From: a virus
Direction: 5' to 3' (one strand)
Length of the DNA: 64,000 nt
IMG/VR virus record: IMGVR_UViG_3300028794_000198
Location: 1 to 64,000 of that record
A model generated the notes under the pieces. It did not search any database. It saw only the letters and a program-made list of their open reading frames with translations, and was not told the origin of the DNA. Shown piece after piece: positions 1 to 6,354 of the stretch; the first letter of the stretch is position 1, and the number at the start of each line of letters is the position of its first letter. The position numbers and the translations under genes are program-made.

Positions 1-1
1 A

Positions 2-46
2 CTACTAGCGCTAGTAGCTACCTACTAGTCGCCGCCGAACTAGTAG
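2..46. repeat. Tandem palindromes CTACTAG/CTAGTAG
   Basis: Positions 2-17 are a perfect 16-bp palindrome (CTACTAGCGCTAGTAG). It is followed by CTACTAGT at 22-29 and its reverse complement ACTAGTAG at 39-46, 9 bp apart. Four copies of the half-site CTACTAG or its complement therefore lie within 45 bp. No gene is seen in 1-142. This could be an operator or partition-like site, or a tract near an element end. No ligand can be named. A separate inverted repeat, GCCCCG (72-77) with CGGGGC (90-95), could terminate the minus-strand gene that would be read out towards position 1. Confidence 0.6.
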
Positions 47-142
47 TTGGCCCGAGCCCGCACAGCAGAGCGCCCCGCACCCGGCGGACCGGGGCGGGGC
101 TTCAACTCACGCAGCCAGCATGGGTTGGTTGATGTGACGAGC

Positions 143-406
143 CTACTGGCCGCCACCGACAACGCCGGGGCGCGACGACAGGCGGTACTCGTCGACGGGC
201 GGCGACCAGTCCATGGCGGCGATCTCCGCGTACCGGTCGCGAGCCTCCTGTAGCAGCGTCTGCGTGTGGTCGATCAGCTCGGCGCGGACCTGCTCGGGAA
301 GGTGCTCGGCGACGTTGGAGGCCAGCTCGCCGTACTTCACGATCAGGCCTTGCGTGAGGTTCAACAGTGCGCCGATACGCGGGTCCGTGTCCGCCTGAGT
401 GGTCAT
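143..406 (-). CDS. Small hypothetical protein, 87 aa
   Basis: Not recognised. The protein is acidic and probably mostly helical (for example EHLPEQVRAELIDHTQTLL). The ATG at 406 is chosen because the protein-like composition begins there; the open frame continues upstream but turns into Arg/Gly-rich antisense-type sequence. It lies 20 bp downstream of the next minus-strand gene and may share its transcript. Confidence 0.6.
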   Translation of the reverse strand: MTTQADTDPRIGALLNLTQGLIVKYGELASNVAEHLPEQVRAELIDHTQTLLQEARDRYAEIAAMDWSPPVDEYRLSSRPGVVGGGQ

Positions 407-426
407 GCCGCCAGGATCGCAGACGG

Positions 427-624
427 TCACGTCTCCTCGGGCCACTCCGTCAACGTCTCGCCCGTCTCCTCGTCGACGAGCACGATCCGGGCGCCGGGCA
501 GGCCGTGCTCGCCCACCCACGACCGGAACTGGCGTCGGGCCGTCGACTCCTTGGCCCACCATCCGTGCATCACCGGGCGGCCGTCGGTGGTCAGGGTGAG
601 GTGGTAGCGGTCCGGGGCGGTCAC
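427..624 (-). CDS. Small hypothetical protein, 65 aa
   Basis: Not recognised. It starts at GTG 624 behind a GGGGGT tract, and the sequence before that start is low-complexity antisense of the plus-strand gene at 670. The protein ends in an acidic WPEET tail and contains a HLTLTTDG..VMHGWW segment that looks like a beta-rich fold. It is transcribed divergently from the plus-strand DUF6233-like gene, so the 46-bp gap between them must hold control elements. Confidence 0.5.
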   Translation of the reverse strand: MTAPDRYHLTLTTDGRPVMHGWWAKESTARRQFRSWVGEHGLPGARIVLVDEETGETLTEWPEET

Positions 625-669
625 ACCCCCAGGATGCCAGCCGGCGACCCCACCCCTAGACTCGAACAC

Positions 670-996
670 ATGTCCGACCTGACGCCTGCTGAGCGCCTCG
701 CCAAACTCCGCACCCTGGAAGCCTGGCTCGACTGGCAGCTGCGGGATACGAGGCGGAAGATCGAGCAGGCTGAGCAGCAGGCCAAAGCGACAGGCGGCTA
801 CATCACCGAGCAGGAACGCAAAGCCGGGCAGGCCGTCGGTGCCACCATCCACCTCGCCACCTGCACCCACATCGGACCGCCCGCCGCCACCCTCACCGAA
901 GCCGAAGCCCGCTTCGCCCTCGCCAAAGACAAGGGCTTCATGCACCCGTGTGAGCACTGCCGGCCCGACCGGGAACTCGGGCTCAGCGAGTACTAG
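670..996 (+). CDS. DUF6233-like small protein, 108 aa
   Basis: It has an N-terminal helical region (LAKLRTLEAWLDWQLRDTRR) and a C-terminal CEHCRPDRELG motif. From memory this is the signature layout of Streptomyces DUF6233 proteins: a leading helix, a conserved His region (here HLATCTH) and a final C-x2-C-RPD. The function is unknown and the Cys/His set suggests metal binding. The start is ATG 670. It forms a divergent pair with the minus-strand gene at 624. Confidence 0.75.
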   Translation: MSDLTPAERLAKLRTLEAWLDWQLRDTRRKIEQAEQQAKATGGYITEQERKAGQAVGATIHLATCTHIGPPAATLTEAEARFALAKDKGFMHPCEHCRPDRELGLSEY

Positions 997-1124
997 TCGG
1001 CGCCAGTACACCAAACCCCGGCTGCCTGGACTGGGTGGCCCGTTCTGGTGAGATCCCGGGATCCGCCTCCGCGGGGCCAGGGCCCCGACGTACAGTCCTG
1101 GCTTCGGCGTCGAAGGGGGACGAA

Positions 1125-1247
1125 ATGATCGGATTGGCGATCTCGCTGGTGCGGCTGTCGCTGCGGCTCAGCTTCGGGATGATGGACATGATGGTGTGGA
1201 TGTGCACCCTCGGAAAACTCGACCCGCGGATGCGCCGCTTCGTCTGA
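1125..1247 (+). CDS. Putative small membrane peptide, 40 aa
   Basis: ATG 1125 follows a good Shine-Dalgarno (AAGGGGGACGAA). The product is short, Met/Leu-rich and amphipathic (LVRLSLRLSFGMMDMMVW), ending in basic residues. No family is recognised. The ribosome binding site is the main support. Confidence 0.4.
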   Translation: MIGLAISLVRLSLRLSFGMMDMMVWMCTLGKLDPRMRRFV

Positions 1248-1282
1248 CGGCCTCTGTCAGACCCGGCAGCGATGATGGGCGC

Positions 1283-1468
1283 ATGACGATCACCATGAAG
1301 AGTTTCGCCCTCACCTGGACCGACACTGACGGCACCCACCGCGCGTCCGCCGTCGCCTACGACGAGCGCAGCGCCGAGCAGCGGCGAGACGGACTGGTGG
1401 CGGCGAAGGCCACGGACGTTGAGATCGTGCCGGTCAAGCCCGGGGAGCTGCCCGAGCCGAAGGCGTGA
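1283..1468 (+). CDS. Small hypothetical protein, 61 aa
   Basis: Compact alpha/beta protein beginning MTITMKSFALTWTDTDG with a conserved-looking VKPGELPEPK tail. I recall similar short proteins in Streptomyces genomes but cannot name the family. It lies 35 bp after the 40-aa gene. The codon usage is typical of high-GC coding sequence. Confidence 0.6.
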   Translation: MTITMKSFALTWTDTDGTHRASAVAYDERSAEQRRDGLVAAKATDVEIVPVKPGELPEPKA

Positions 1469-1636
1469 CGCGGGAGGGATCCAGTTGCCTGGTTCCGACC
1501 TGATCCCGGCAGATGGGGCGGCACGGGGAGGTTGCCCTATCCTTCCGCCAGCGGTCGCCACCCGCCCTTCCGTGCCGCAGTCTCAGGATGGCAGAACGCG
1601 GCCGGGAAAACTCACGGGCGGTGGGGGAAAACCGAA

Positions 1637-1667
1637 CCTCCGCCAAGACGGGGGAGCCTGGCGGAGG
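1637..1667. terminator. Inverted repeat, possible terminator
   Basis: CCTCCGCC (1637-1644) pairs with GGCGGAGG (1660-1667) around a 15-nt loop. It lies downstream of the plus-strand gene ending at 1468 and beyond the integrase stop, in a stretch (1469-1792) with no coding sequence. No T-tract follows, so termination is only a possibility. Confidence 0.35.
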
Positions 1668-1726
1668 CGTACTCAGTGTGGCACGGGGCGGTGACAGGAC
1701 GGCAGCGTTCCGTCTACCGTGGCCGG

Positions 1727-1788
1727 GCGGCCTGCCTCGTTCGCAGCGACCCTTCGGGGCGTGGGGGAAACCCCGCTGGCAGGCCGCA
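1727..1788. terminator. Nested inverted repeat after integrase stop
   Basis: GCGGCCTGCC (1727-1736) is perfectly complementary to GGCAGGCCGC (1779-1788). The intervening 42 nt contain two more small hairpins, CCC-TTC-GGGG (about 1751-1760) and GGGG-GAAA-CCCC (about 1764-1775). The branched structure ends 5 bp from the integrase stop codon. It could terminate integrase transcription or form part of an attachment-site region, which in many integrating elements flanks int. No core-site identity can be read from sequence alone. Confidence 0.5.
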
Positions 1789-1792
1789 CCTC

Positions 1793-2836
1793 TCACTCCC
1801 CCTCAAGAGCCCGCATTGCTGCGGTGATCTCGTCCTGCATCTTGTATGACGGCGAGCGGTCGAGTGCCCCGGCGGCCCGGTCGTAGCGGCGAGTGGTGCG
1901 CGGGTCGGCGTGCCCCATGGCGTCCTGCACATCCGCGAGGGGGACGCCCTTGCTCAAGAGTGCCGTCGCGTAGGAGTGGCGTAGCGAGTGGGGCGACAGT
2001 TGGTCGGCATGCGGAAGACCTGCGGCCCCGGCAACGCGGCGGACGAGGCGGAAGGCGGCCGGCTCATCCATCGGTTTTCCGGTGTTGGTGACGAACAGCA
2101 GATCCTCGGGCTCCGGTTGGCCCCGCTCCGCGAGAAGCGCCTCCACCGCCTCGACGGCCATGGGCACGAGGGCGAAGCGCTTCTTGTGGTCGCGTTTCGT
2201 GATGAGGTCGATGACGCGGTGCCCCTGGTCGTGACCGAGGGCTCCGACGGGGGCGTTGAGGATCGAACCGATTCGGGCGGCGGTGACGGCGAGCATGACG
2301 AGCAAGGCGTAGGTGCGGGCCGTCTCGTGCTTTCGGGCGTAGGTGAGGAGGGCTGCCAGTTGCGCCGCCGTCATTCCTCGGGTCGGGGAGTCGTCGGCGG
2401 AGACCGAGGGCCGCTCCATGCCGAAGAACGGGTTGCGCTCGGCCGCCTCGGCGCGCACCAGGTAGGCGTACCAGCTTGATGCGGCGGCGAGTCGGCGGGC
2501 CCGGGTGGACTTCGCGAGCTCGGCCTCGGCGAGGGCGGCGGCGTACTGGTCTGCCTGGAGTGGCCGCGCGAGTGCCGGATTAGCTTCGCTGGCCGCGCAC
2601 CAGGCGAGCCACCAGGACGCGTCCTTGGCGTAGGCGGTTCGGCTGTGGAGGGACTTCCGGCGGGCGAGCCAGGTGGCGGTCGCCTCGACGACGTTGGGTG
2701 CGGCGCCGGCGTTGCGGAGGAGCGAGAGGAGGGCGTCTGGCGAAGAAGCGGGCGGGGCGCCCCGGAGGGAGAGCTGCGGGACGGCGGTCGGCTCCAGGAA
2801 CGCGGGCCGTTCGGGCACTGCGGGAAGGTCGGCCAT
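1793..2836 (-). CDS. int: Tyrosine recombinase / phage integrase, 347 aa
   Basis: Site-specific recombinase for integration and probably excision. The catalytic set is visible: Arg in TAARIGSIL (about residue 205), Lys in the ITKRDHKK beta-hairpin, HSLRH (about residue 290), the following GH, and the nucleophile Tyr in TRRYDR. An N-terminal SAM-like core-binding domain (HSRTAYAKDASWWLAW) precedes it. ATG 2836 is preferred, with two GTG codons directly upstream. No Shine-Dalgarno is seen; a TATCCT box at 2848-2843 would put the transcript start on the ATG, so the mRNA may be leaderless. It is at one end of the phage-like block and faces the plus-strand gene at 3015 divergently. Confidence 0.93.
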   Translation of the reverse strand: MADLPAVPERPAFLEPTAVPQLSLRGAPPASSPDALLSLLRNAGAAPNVVEATATWLARRKSLHSRTAYAKDASWWLAWCAASEANPALARPLQADQYAAALAEAELAKSTRARRLAAASSWYAYLVRAEAAERNPFFGMERPSVSADDSPTRGMTAAQLAALLTYARKHETARTYALLVMLAVTAARIGSILNAPVGALGHDQGHRVIDLITKRDHKKRFALVPMAVEAVEALLAERGQPEPEDLLFVTNTGKPMDEPAAFRLVRRVAGAAGLPHADQLSPHSLRHSYATALLSKGVPLADVQDAMGHADPRTTRRYDRAAGALDRSPSYKMQDEITAAMRALEGE

Positions 2837-2872
2837 CACCACAGGATAACGGTCATTATTCTGTAGTGATGG
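2833..2872. promoter_or_regulatory. Inverted repeat over integrase start
   Basis: CCATCACCACAG (2833-2844) and CTGTAGTGATGG (2861-2872) form a 12-bp inverted repeat with one mismatch and a 16-bp AT-richer spacer. One arm covers the integrase start codon and the TATCCT -10-like box. This is the arrangement expected of an operator that silences int. Which protein binds is unknown. Confidence 0.5.
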
Positions 2873-2940
2873 AGAACGCCGAACCTGGTCAACTGGCCGC
2901 GCTTCACCCGACGTTATGCGCTAGCCCTCACGTTCCCCAC

Positions 2941-2982
2941 GGTTGACGCATGCGCATACCTCTGCCATGGTTGACGCATGCG
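2941..2982 (+). promoter_or_regulatory. Direct-repeat operator/promoter for the 3015 gene
   Basis: GGTTGACGCATGCG occurs at 2941-2954 and again at 2969-2982, a 28-bp period. Each copy contains the palindrome CGCATGCG and a -35-like TTGACG. Weak -10-like boxes lie 17 bp downstream of each (CATGGT, CATCCT). The sites sit directly upstream of a gene whose product ends in a ribbon-helix-helix-like segment, which suggests autoregulation. Confidence 0.5.
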
Positions 2983-3014
2983 GAAAACGTCCGCATCCTT
3001 CCAGGGGGAACGCC

Positions 3015-3509
3015 ATGGCGCGCATCAACGTGTACAGCTACGCAGAGGACGAGTACGACGAGACCACCCTCGCCGGATGGTTCAACCCCGACTCATCCGC
3101 GAAGTTCGACGAGGGCACGGAGTGGGACGGCAACAACCACGTCTCCGTGAACGCCGTCGGCCAGTACGGGCACCAGATGCTCTACCGGACCAAGGGGGGT
3201 CGCTGGGTCCTCTACTTCTGGTCCCAGTACCAGGGCGTCGCCGAGAAGCACGAGTTCATCGACGACAACGCAGCGAAGGACTGGCTGCTCCGCAACAACC
3301 ACGACGGCGCGATCGAGCAGTACTTCGGCAAGCTCGACGAGGAGTCCGGCCCGAGGCTCGGCGGTCGCCCGTCGATCGGCCCCAAGGTCGAGGTCCGGAT
3401 CCCCGAGGAGATCCTGACCCGCGTTGACGCCTTCAAGGGCGACCGCGAGCGGGCCGACGCGCTGCGCGACCTCATCGCCGCCGGGCTCGACGCCCTCGAA
3501 TCCGCCTGA
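3015..3509 (+). CDS. Protein with C-terminal RHH-like segment, 164 aa
   Basis: ATG 3015 follows a strong AGGGGGAA. Residues 1-110 are acidic and aromatic (for example RWVLYFWSQYQGVAEKHEFI) with no family I recognise. Residues about 120-164 (VEVRIPEEILTRVDAF...RADALRDLIAAGLDAL) resemble a CopG/Arc-type ribbon-helix-helix: one beta strand then two helices. A DNA-binding repressor with an N-terminal sensor or partner domain is one reading. It is convergent with the Ro60 gene, with a shared terminator between them. Confidence 0.7.
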   Translation: MARINVYSYAEDEYDETTLAGWFNPDSSAKFDEGTEWDGNNHVSVNAVGQYGHQMLYRTKGGRWVLYFWSQYQGVAEKHEFIDDNAAKDWLLRNNHDGAIEQYFGKLDEESGPRLGGRPSIGPKVEVRIPEEILTRVDAFKGDRERADALRDLIAAGLDALESA

Positions 3510-3540
3510 GCCCCGACCTCCCCGAACGATAGCCGCACAG

Positions 3541-3603
3541 CGAAACGCCCCCGCCCTCCGCGCCGCCAGATGGCAGCGAGAAGAACGGGGGCGGTGGCGT
3601 TCG
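3541..3603. terminator. Bidirectional terminator between convergent genes
   Basis: Complementary arms CGAAACGCCCCCGCC (from 3541) and GGGGGCGGTGGCGTTCG (3587-3603) form a long GC-rich hairpin with small bulges. It lies between the plus-strand gene ending at 3509 and the Ro60 gene ending at 3605 on the minus strand. The last bases overlap the end of the Ro60 gene. Confidence 0.6.
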
Positions 3604-3604
3604 G

Positions 3605-5296
3605 TCAGGCGGCGCGGTTCTCCCACGGCCAAGCCGCGTCGCGGCCAGCCTCCAGGAGCGGGATCATCCTGAAAGCGTGGTCCGTGAGCCCGCCGAAGGT
3701 GTGACGGCCCGCGCTCCCGGACGGCATGGCGCCGGGCTTGTAGCCGGCCATGTTCCACATGTAGACCGGCACGGTCGTCGGTACGAGGTCGTCGATGGCC
3801 GTCTCGCGCATGCCGCCGTAGCGCTCCATGTTGGAGGGGAGCCATCCGGGCCGGGTCTGTTCGTCGGTGACGATGACGATCCGGTTGTGGCGGAGCAGGT
3901 CGAAGTGCTGCTTGATGGCGGACGGGATGTCGGTGCCGTCGTTCCGGCTGTACTTCTCGATGAGCTTGAGGACGCTTCCGCCCTTGGGTACGTCGACGGT
4001 CTTTGAGCTGCCGCCGAACTCGACGAGCGTCGCGTTCTCTGCGCGCATCGCGAGCGCCGACCCGAAGACTGCGGCCTGTTCGGCGAGCGGGATGTCGGAG
4101 GTGTTCGGGGTGGAGAAGCCGTAGCCCGGGAACATCGACGGCGACCGGTCCACCAGGATCAGCGTCCGGCCCGACAGTCTCGGCACGTTGGCCAGCGAGT
4201 GGTTCAGGGCCTGCTCCAGTGCGTGCGCCCACCGCAGTGAGGGAGCGTGCTTGTAGGCGGCCCACCAACGGAACGGGAACATGCGGGACTTCGCCACCTG
4301 CTCTGGGTCGGCGAACCGCGCGCAGATCTGCGCGGCCACCGCGTCAGAGACTCCGGCCTCGTCGAAGTTCCTGAGGTTCCGCGCGAGCGCCATCACGCCC
4401 ATGGATGGGATGACCGCCTCCCAGGCCGCCTTGTCCATCGGCCCCTGAAGCCAGCCGGCCAGCGCCTCCCACGTCATGCCCGCCCGGCTCAGCTCACCGC
4501 TGGCGTCGACGTTCTCCGTGACGAGCTGGCGCCGCTCTTCCAGTGGGAGCGTCATGAGCCGCTGCCGGTTCAGGAGCAGCGGCAGCCTGCCGGGAATCTC
4601 CTCGTCGTTTCCGTGTCGCCGGTCGAGGGCGTGCCGGAAGAGGTGGCCCTGCCACGGCTTGTCGTCTGCGGGTGCGGCGTGGACGAGGTTGAGGACGTCG
4701 CCGAAGCGGTAGCCCTTCGAGTCGGTGTCGTACTTCAGCAGCGAGCGCTCGTTGTACAGGCGCTGTACGGCGTCGGCGATGCCGCGCTTCACCGGCTTGG
4801 GGACCTTGCGGCCGTAGCGGGATGTCCAGTAGCCGAGCAACTCCCCCGGCTCGTCGGGGCGCTGGAGGACGGCGTCGATGACGCGGCGGTTCCAACCGCC
4901 GTTCGTGGACGCGTCAGCCGCGGTCTCGCGATTCCATCCGGCGGGGTCCGTGCCCTTGTCGCCTTCGAGCCGTGCCTTCACGAACTCGGCCGCGCCGACG
5001 ATCGCCGCGGTCCGCATGTTGCCCTCACCGCGCAGCCAGCCGAGCAGGCCAACCGTCCAGGCCGGGTCTTCGACGGCGAGCTGCCGAACGAGCTGCGTGT
5101 ACCGGTCGTCGCGGTCGCCGCCCTTCTCGTAGAACGCGTCCTGGCCAACGAAGTTGGAGACGGCGAGCAGGAAGAGTTCGGAGCGCGCGTCGCGGAGATG
5201 CCCGGTGGCGCCTTCGTGGGTGACGGTCCGCTCCCCGGTGGTGGTCACGGGCGAGTGGACGGCGGAACGAGTCGAGCGCGTGTTGAAGCGAGACAC
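3605..5296 (-). CDS. rsr: Ro60/Rsr-type TROVE-VWA RNA-binding protein, 563 aa
   Basis: Ortholog of the ring-shaped Ro60 autoantigen, which binds Y RNAs and misfolded RNA ends; bacterial Rsr works with 3'-5' exoribonucleases. The N-terminus SRFNTRSTRSAVHSPV, then GHLRDARSELFLLAVSNFVG and the HEAT-like TROVE region (to about residue 350), are characteristic. The C-terminal VWA domain keeps an intact MIDAS: DRSPS (about residue 375), Thr in DGTDIP and Asp in IVTDEQ. GTG 5296 is chosen because family members begin M-S-R/K-F-N-T-R and GAGGGG lies 7 nt upstream. Ro homologs are known in some actinobacteriophages. Here the gene is directly downstream of tRNA-like RNAs. Confidence 0.93.
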   Translation of the reverse strand: MSRFNTRSTRSAVHSPVTTTGERTVTHEGATGHLRDARSELFLLAVSNFVGQDAFYEKGGDRDDRYTQLVRQLAVEDPAWTVGLLGWLRGEGNMRTAAIVGAAEFVKARLEGDKGTDPAGWNRETAADASTNGGWNRRVIDAVLQRPDEPGELLGYWTSRYGRKVPKPVKRGIADAVQRLYNERSLLKYDTDSKGYRFGDVLNLVHAAPADDKPWQGHLFRHALDRRHGNDEEIPGRLPLLLNRQRLMTLPLEERRQLVTENVDASGELSRAGMTWEALAGWLQGPMDKAAWEAVIPSMGVMALARNLRNFDEAGVSDAVAAQICARFADPEQVAKSRMFPFRWWAAYKHAPSLRWAHALEQALNHSLANVPRLSGRTLILVDRSPSMFPGYGFSTPNTSDIPLAEQAAVFGSALAMRAENATLVEFGGSSKTVDVPKGGSVLKLIEKYSRNDGTDIPSAIKQHFDLLRHNRIVIVTDEQTRPGWLPSNMERYGGMRETAIDDLVPTTVPVYMWNMAGYKPGAMPSGSAGRHTFGGLTDHAFRMIPLLEAGRDAAWPWENRAA

Positions 5297-5303
5297 AAGA
5301 AAG

Positions 5304-5320
5304 CCCCTCACATGGAGGGG
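5304..5320 (-). promoter_or_regulatory. Hairpin enclosing the Ro60 Shine-Dalgarno
   Basis: On the minus-strand RNA, CCCCUC (5320-5315) pairs perfectly with GAGGGG (5309-5304) across a 5-nt loop. GAGGGG is the only good Shine-Dalgarno for GTG 5296. The hairpin is followed by CUUUCUU, so it could act as an attenuator as well as an RBS mask. Its 5' arm overlaps by two bases the CCUCC (5323-5319) that could pair with GGAGG at the start of the neighbouring tRNA-like element. Confidence 0.55.
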
Positions 5321-5396
5321 AGGTCCAGCAGTGAGGTGCCCGAGATCAAGGTCGGCTGCGGAGACAAAGCGCTCTAGGCCACTGAGCTACCTCCGG
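5318..5396 (-). ncRNA. tRNA-like element C in Ro60 leader
   Basis: The minus-strand RNA begins CCGGAGG-UA-GCUC-AGUGGCCUA-GAGC: an acceptor-like strand, U8-A9 and a perfect D-arm with GG in the loop. After an irregular middle arm comes CCGA-CCUUGAUC-UCGG, a 4-bp stem with an 8-nt loop that resembles an altered T-arm. ACCUC directly after this stem, or CCUCC at 5323-5319, can pair with GGAGG. No credible anticodon arm is present. It is probably a tRNA mimic rather than a translating tRNA, and might be part of a Y RNA (bacterial YrlA RNAs contain a tRNA-like module). Confidence 0.45.
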
Positions 5397-5401
5397 TCCG
5401 C

Positions 5402-5472
5402 TGGACCGGTGGACGGGATTCGAACCCGCGTCTCTCTCTTAGCAGGAGAAGTATCCGCCGCCTGCGCACCGG
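5402..5472 (-). tRNA. tRNA-like element B, GCU anticodon, short D region
   Basis: The anticodon arm is UUCUC-CUGCUAA-GAGAG (GCU, Ser). The T-arm GCGGG-UUCGAAU-CCCGU is canonical. The 3' strand CCACCGG, U73 and an encoded CCA follow. The 5' strand CCGGUGC gives six acceptor pairs and one C-C mismatch. Only 15 nt separate acceptor and anticodon stems, where a normal D region needs about 19. The variable loop is 4 nt, although bacterial tRNA-Ser is class II. It is therefore either a degenerate tRNA or a tRNA mimic. It immediately precedes element C on the same strand. Confidence 0.5.
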
Positions 5473-5487
5473 GCACCCCCGATGCTG

Positions 5488-5560
5488 TGCCTCCCGAGAT
5501 CAAAGTCGGGACCGGTGTCACTTTCCAAAGAAGTAACCGGGCCCTGCGCACCGGGAGGTG
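5488..5560 (-). ncRNA. tRNA-like element A, UUG loop
   Basis: It shares CCCGGUGCGCAGG and UACUUCU with element B, so the two are probably duplicates. UACUU-CUUUGGA-AAGUG forms a tRNA-like anticodon arm with UUG (Gln). CCCGA-CUUUGAUC-UCGGG replaces the T-arm with an 8-nt loop. An alternative closing stem CCUCCCG (5558-5552) with CGGGAGG (5496-5490) is perfect over 7 bp. The UUUGAUC element recalls, from memory, the 3' strand of Ro-binding sites in Y RNAs, but this is weak evidence. Confidence 0.4.
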
Positions 5561-5626
5561 CATGAAGTTGTGTGACCACCATACCCACATCAACCGGTAA
5601 CACGTCCACCAGATAGAACAACACGC

Positions 5627-5655
5627 CCCACCCTCCTGCCGGAGCAGGGGGTGGG
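5627..5655 (-). terminator. Intrinsic terminator of late operon
   Basis: Read on the minus strand, CCCACCCCCTGC-TCCG-GCAGGAGGGTGGG forms a strong hairpin with one bulge, followed by a T-rich GTTGTTCTAT. It would end the tail/lysis transcript and isolate the RNA/Ro60 unit, which then needs its own promoter within 5561-5626. A TATGGT box on the minus strand (5583-5578) is a weak candidate. No gene is seen in 5656-5815; it contains a small CCTCGC/GGCGAGG hairpin. Confidence 0.65.
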
Positions 5656-5815
5656 ACGTTGTCGTCGTGTGCGGGAGCCCATCCCGCAGGTTCGCGGTCC
5701 AGCAGCAACCAGCCTGGAGTGTGCACACCTTCAGCCGGTCACCGATGCTGCCGTTCGGGCAACCAAGGGGAGCGGCCCCAAGGTCCCTCGCCAGACGCGA
5801 GGTATTGAGATCAGG

Positions 5816-5986
5816 CTACGCCGGCTCCTCGTCGACAGGCGGGGGCGGCGGATCCGGTTCCAGGAACGGCGAGATCGACGGCTCCGGAATCGGCTGCGGG
5901 TCGAGGCGGCCCATACGCTCCAGGGAGCCGGCGTCGGCCGCGGTGTCGTCGCGGCGGGGCTCACGGGCGACGGGCGGTTCGGTCAT
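5816..5986 (-). CDS. Small Pro-rich protein, 56 aa
   Basis: ATG 5986 has GGAG 7 nt upstream, inside the end of the preceding gene. The product is hydrophilic and ends in a proline/glutamate tail (EPDPPPPPVDEEPA). It is the last gene of the lysis region before the terminator. No family is recognised. Confidence 0.5.
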   Translation of the reverse strand: MTEPPVAREPRRDDTAADAGSLERMGRLDPQPIPEPSISPFLEPDPPPPPVDEEPA

Positions 5987-6000
5987 TCGCACTCCAGTTC

Positions 6001-6354
6001 TCACGCGTCGATGTTGCGGATGTAGCGTGCCGCCTGATCCGTCATCGGTTCAGCAGCCGGCGGTTCCAGTCCGGCCTTCTTGATGTGGGAGACCAGCGAC
6101 CGCACCCGGTGGAGGAGCCAGCCGATCGCCTCGTCCTGGTCGCCGATCCGCTCCCGCTGCTTCTCCGAGTCCTCTTCCTGGCGCAAGACCCGTGCCTCCA
6201 GGCGCTCAATGGCCTTGCCCTGCTGTTCGGTGATGGCGGTGAAGTCGTCGCGGCGTTCCTGCCGCTTCGTTCTCCGCGCCGACCGGGCGGAGACGACGCC
6301 GCCTGCTGCGGCGACCACCGCCATGCCCGCCTGAACCCAGGTGTCAACGCCCAT
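6001..6354 (-). CDS. Membrane-anchored coiled-coil protein, 117 aa
   Basis: One N-terminal transmembrane segment (VQAGMAVVAAAGGVVSA) is followed by basic residues and a coiled coil (about residues 35-85, EQQGKAIERLEARVLRQEEDSE). The layout fits a phage lysis accessory or signal-anchor holin-like protein. ATG 6354 overlaps the preceding gene by 11 nt, suggesting coupling. Confidence 0.6.
   Translation of the reverse strand: MGVDTWVQAGMAVVAAAGGVVSARSARRTKRQERRDDFTAITEQQGKAIERLEARVLRQEEDSEKQRERIGDQDEAIGWLLHRVRSLVSHIKKAGLEPPAAEPMTDQAARYIRNIDA

Noticed and set aside
4247-5377. 376-aa open frame on the plus strand
   Set aside because: It is antisense to the Ro60 gene, runs across the tRNA-like RNAs, and has the Val/Gly/Arg-rich composition of a high-GC shadow frame.
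5387-5728. Open frames across the RNA region (95-113 aa, minus strand)
   Set aside because: They include the tRNA-like elements and the terminator hairpin; composition is not protein-like.
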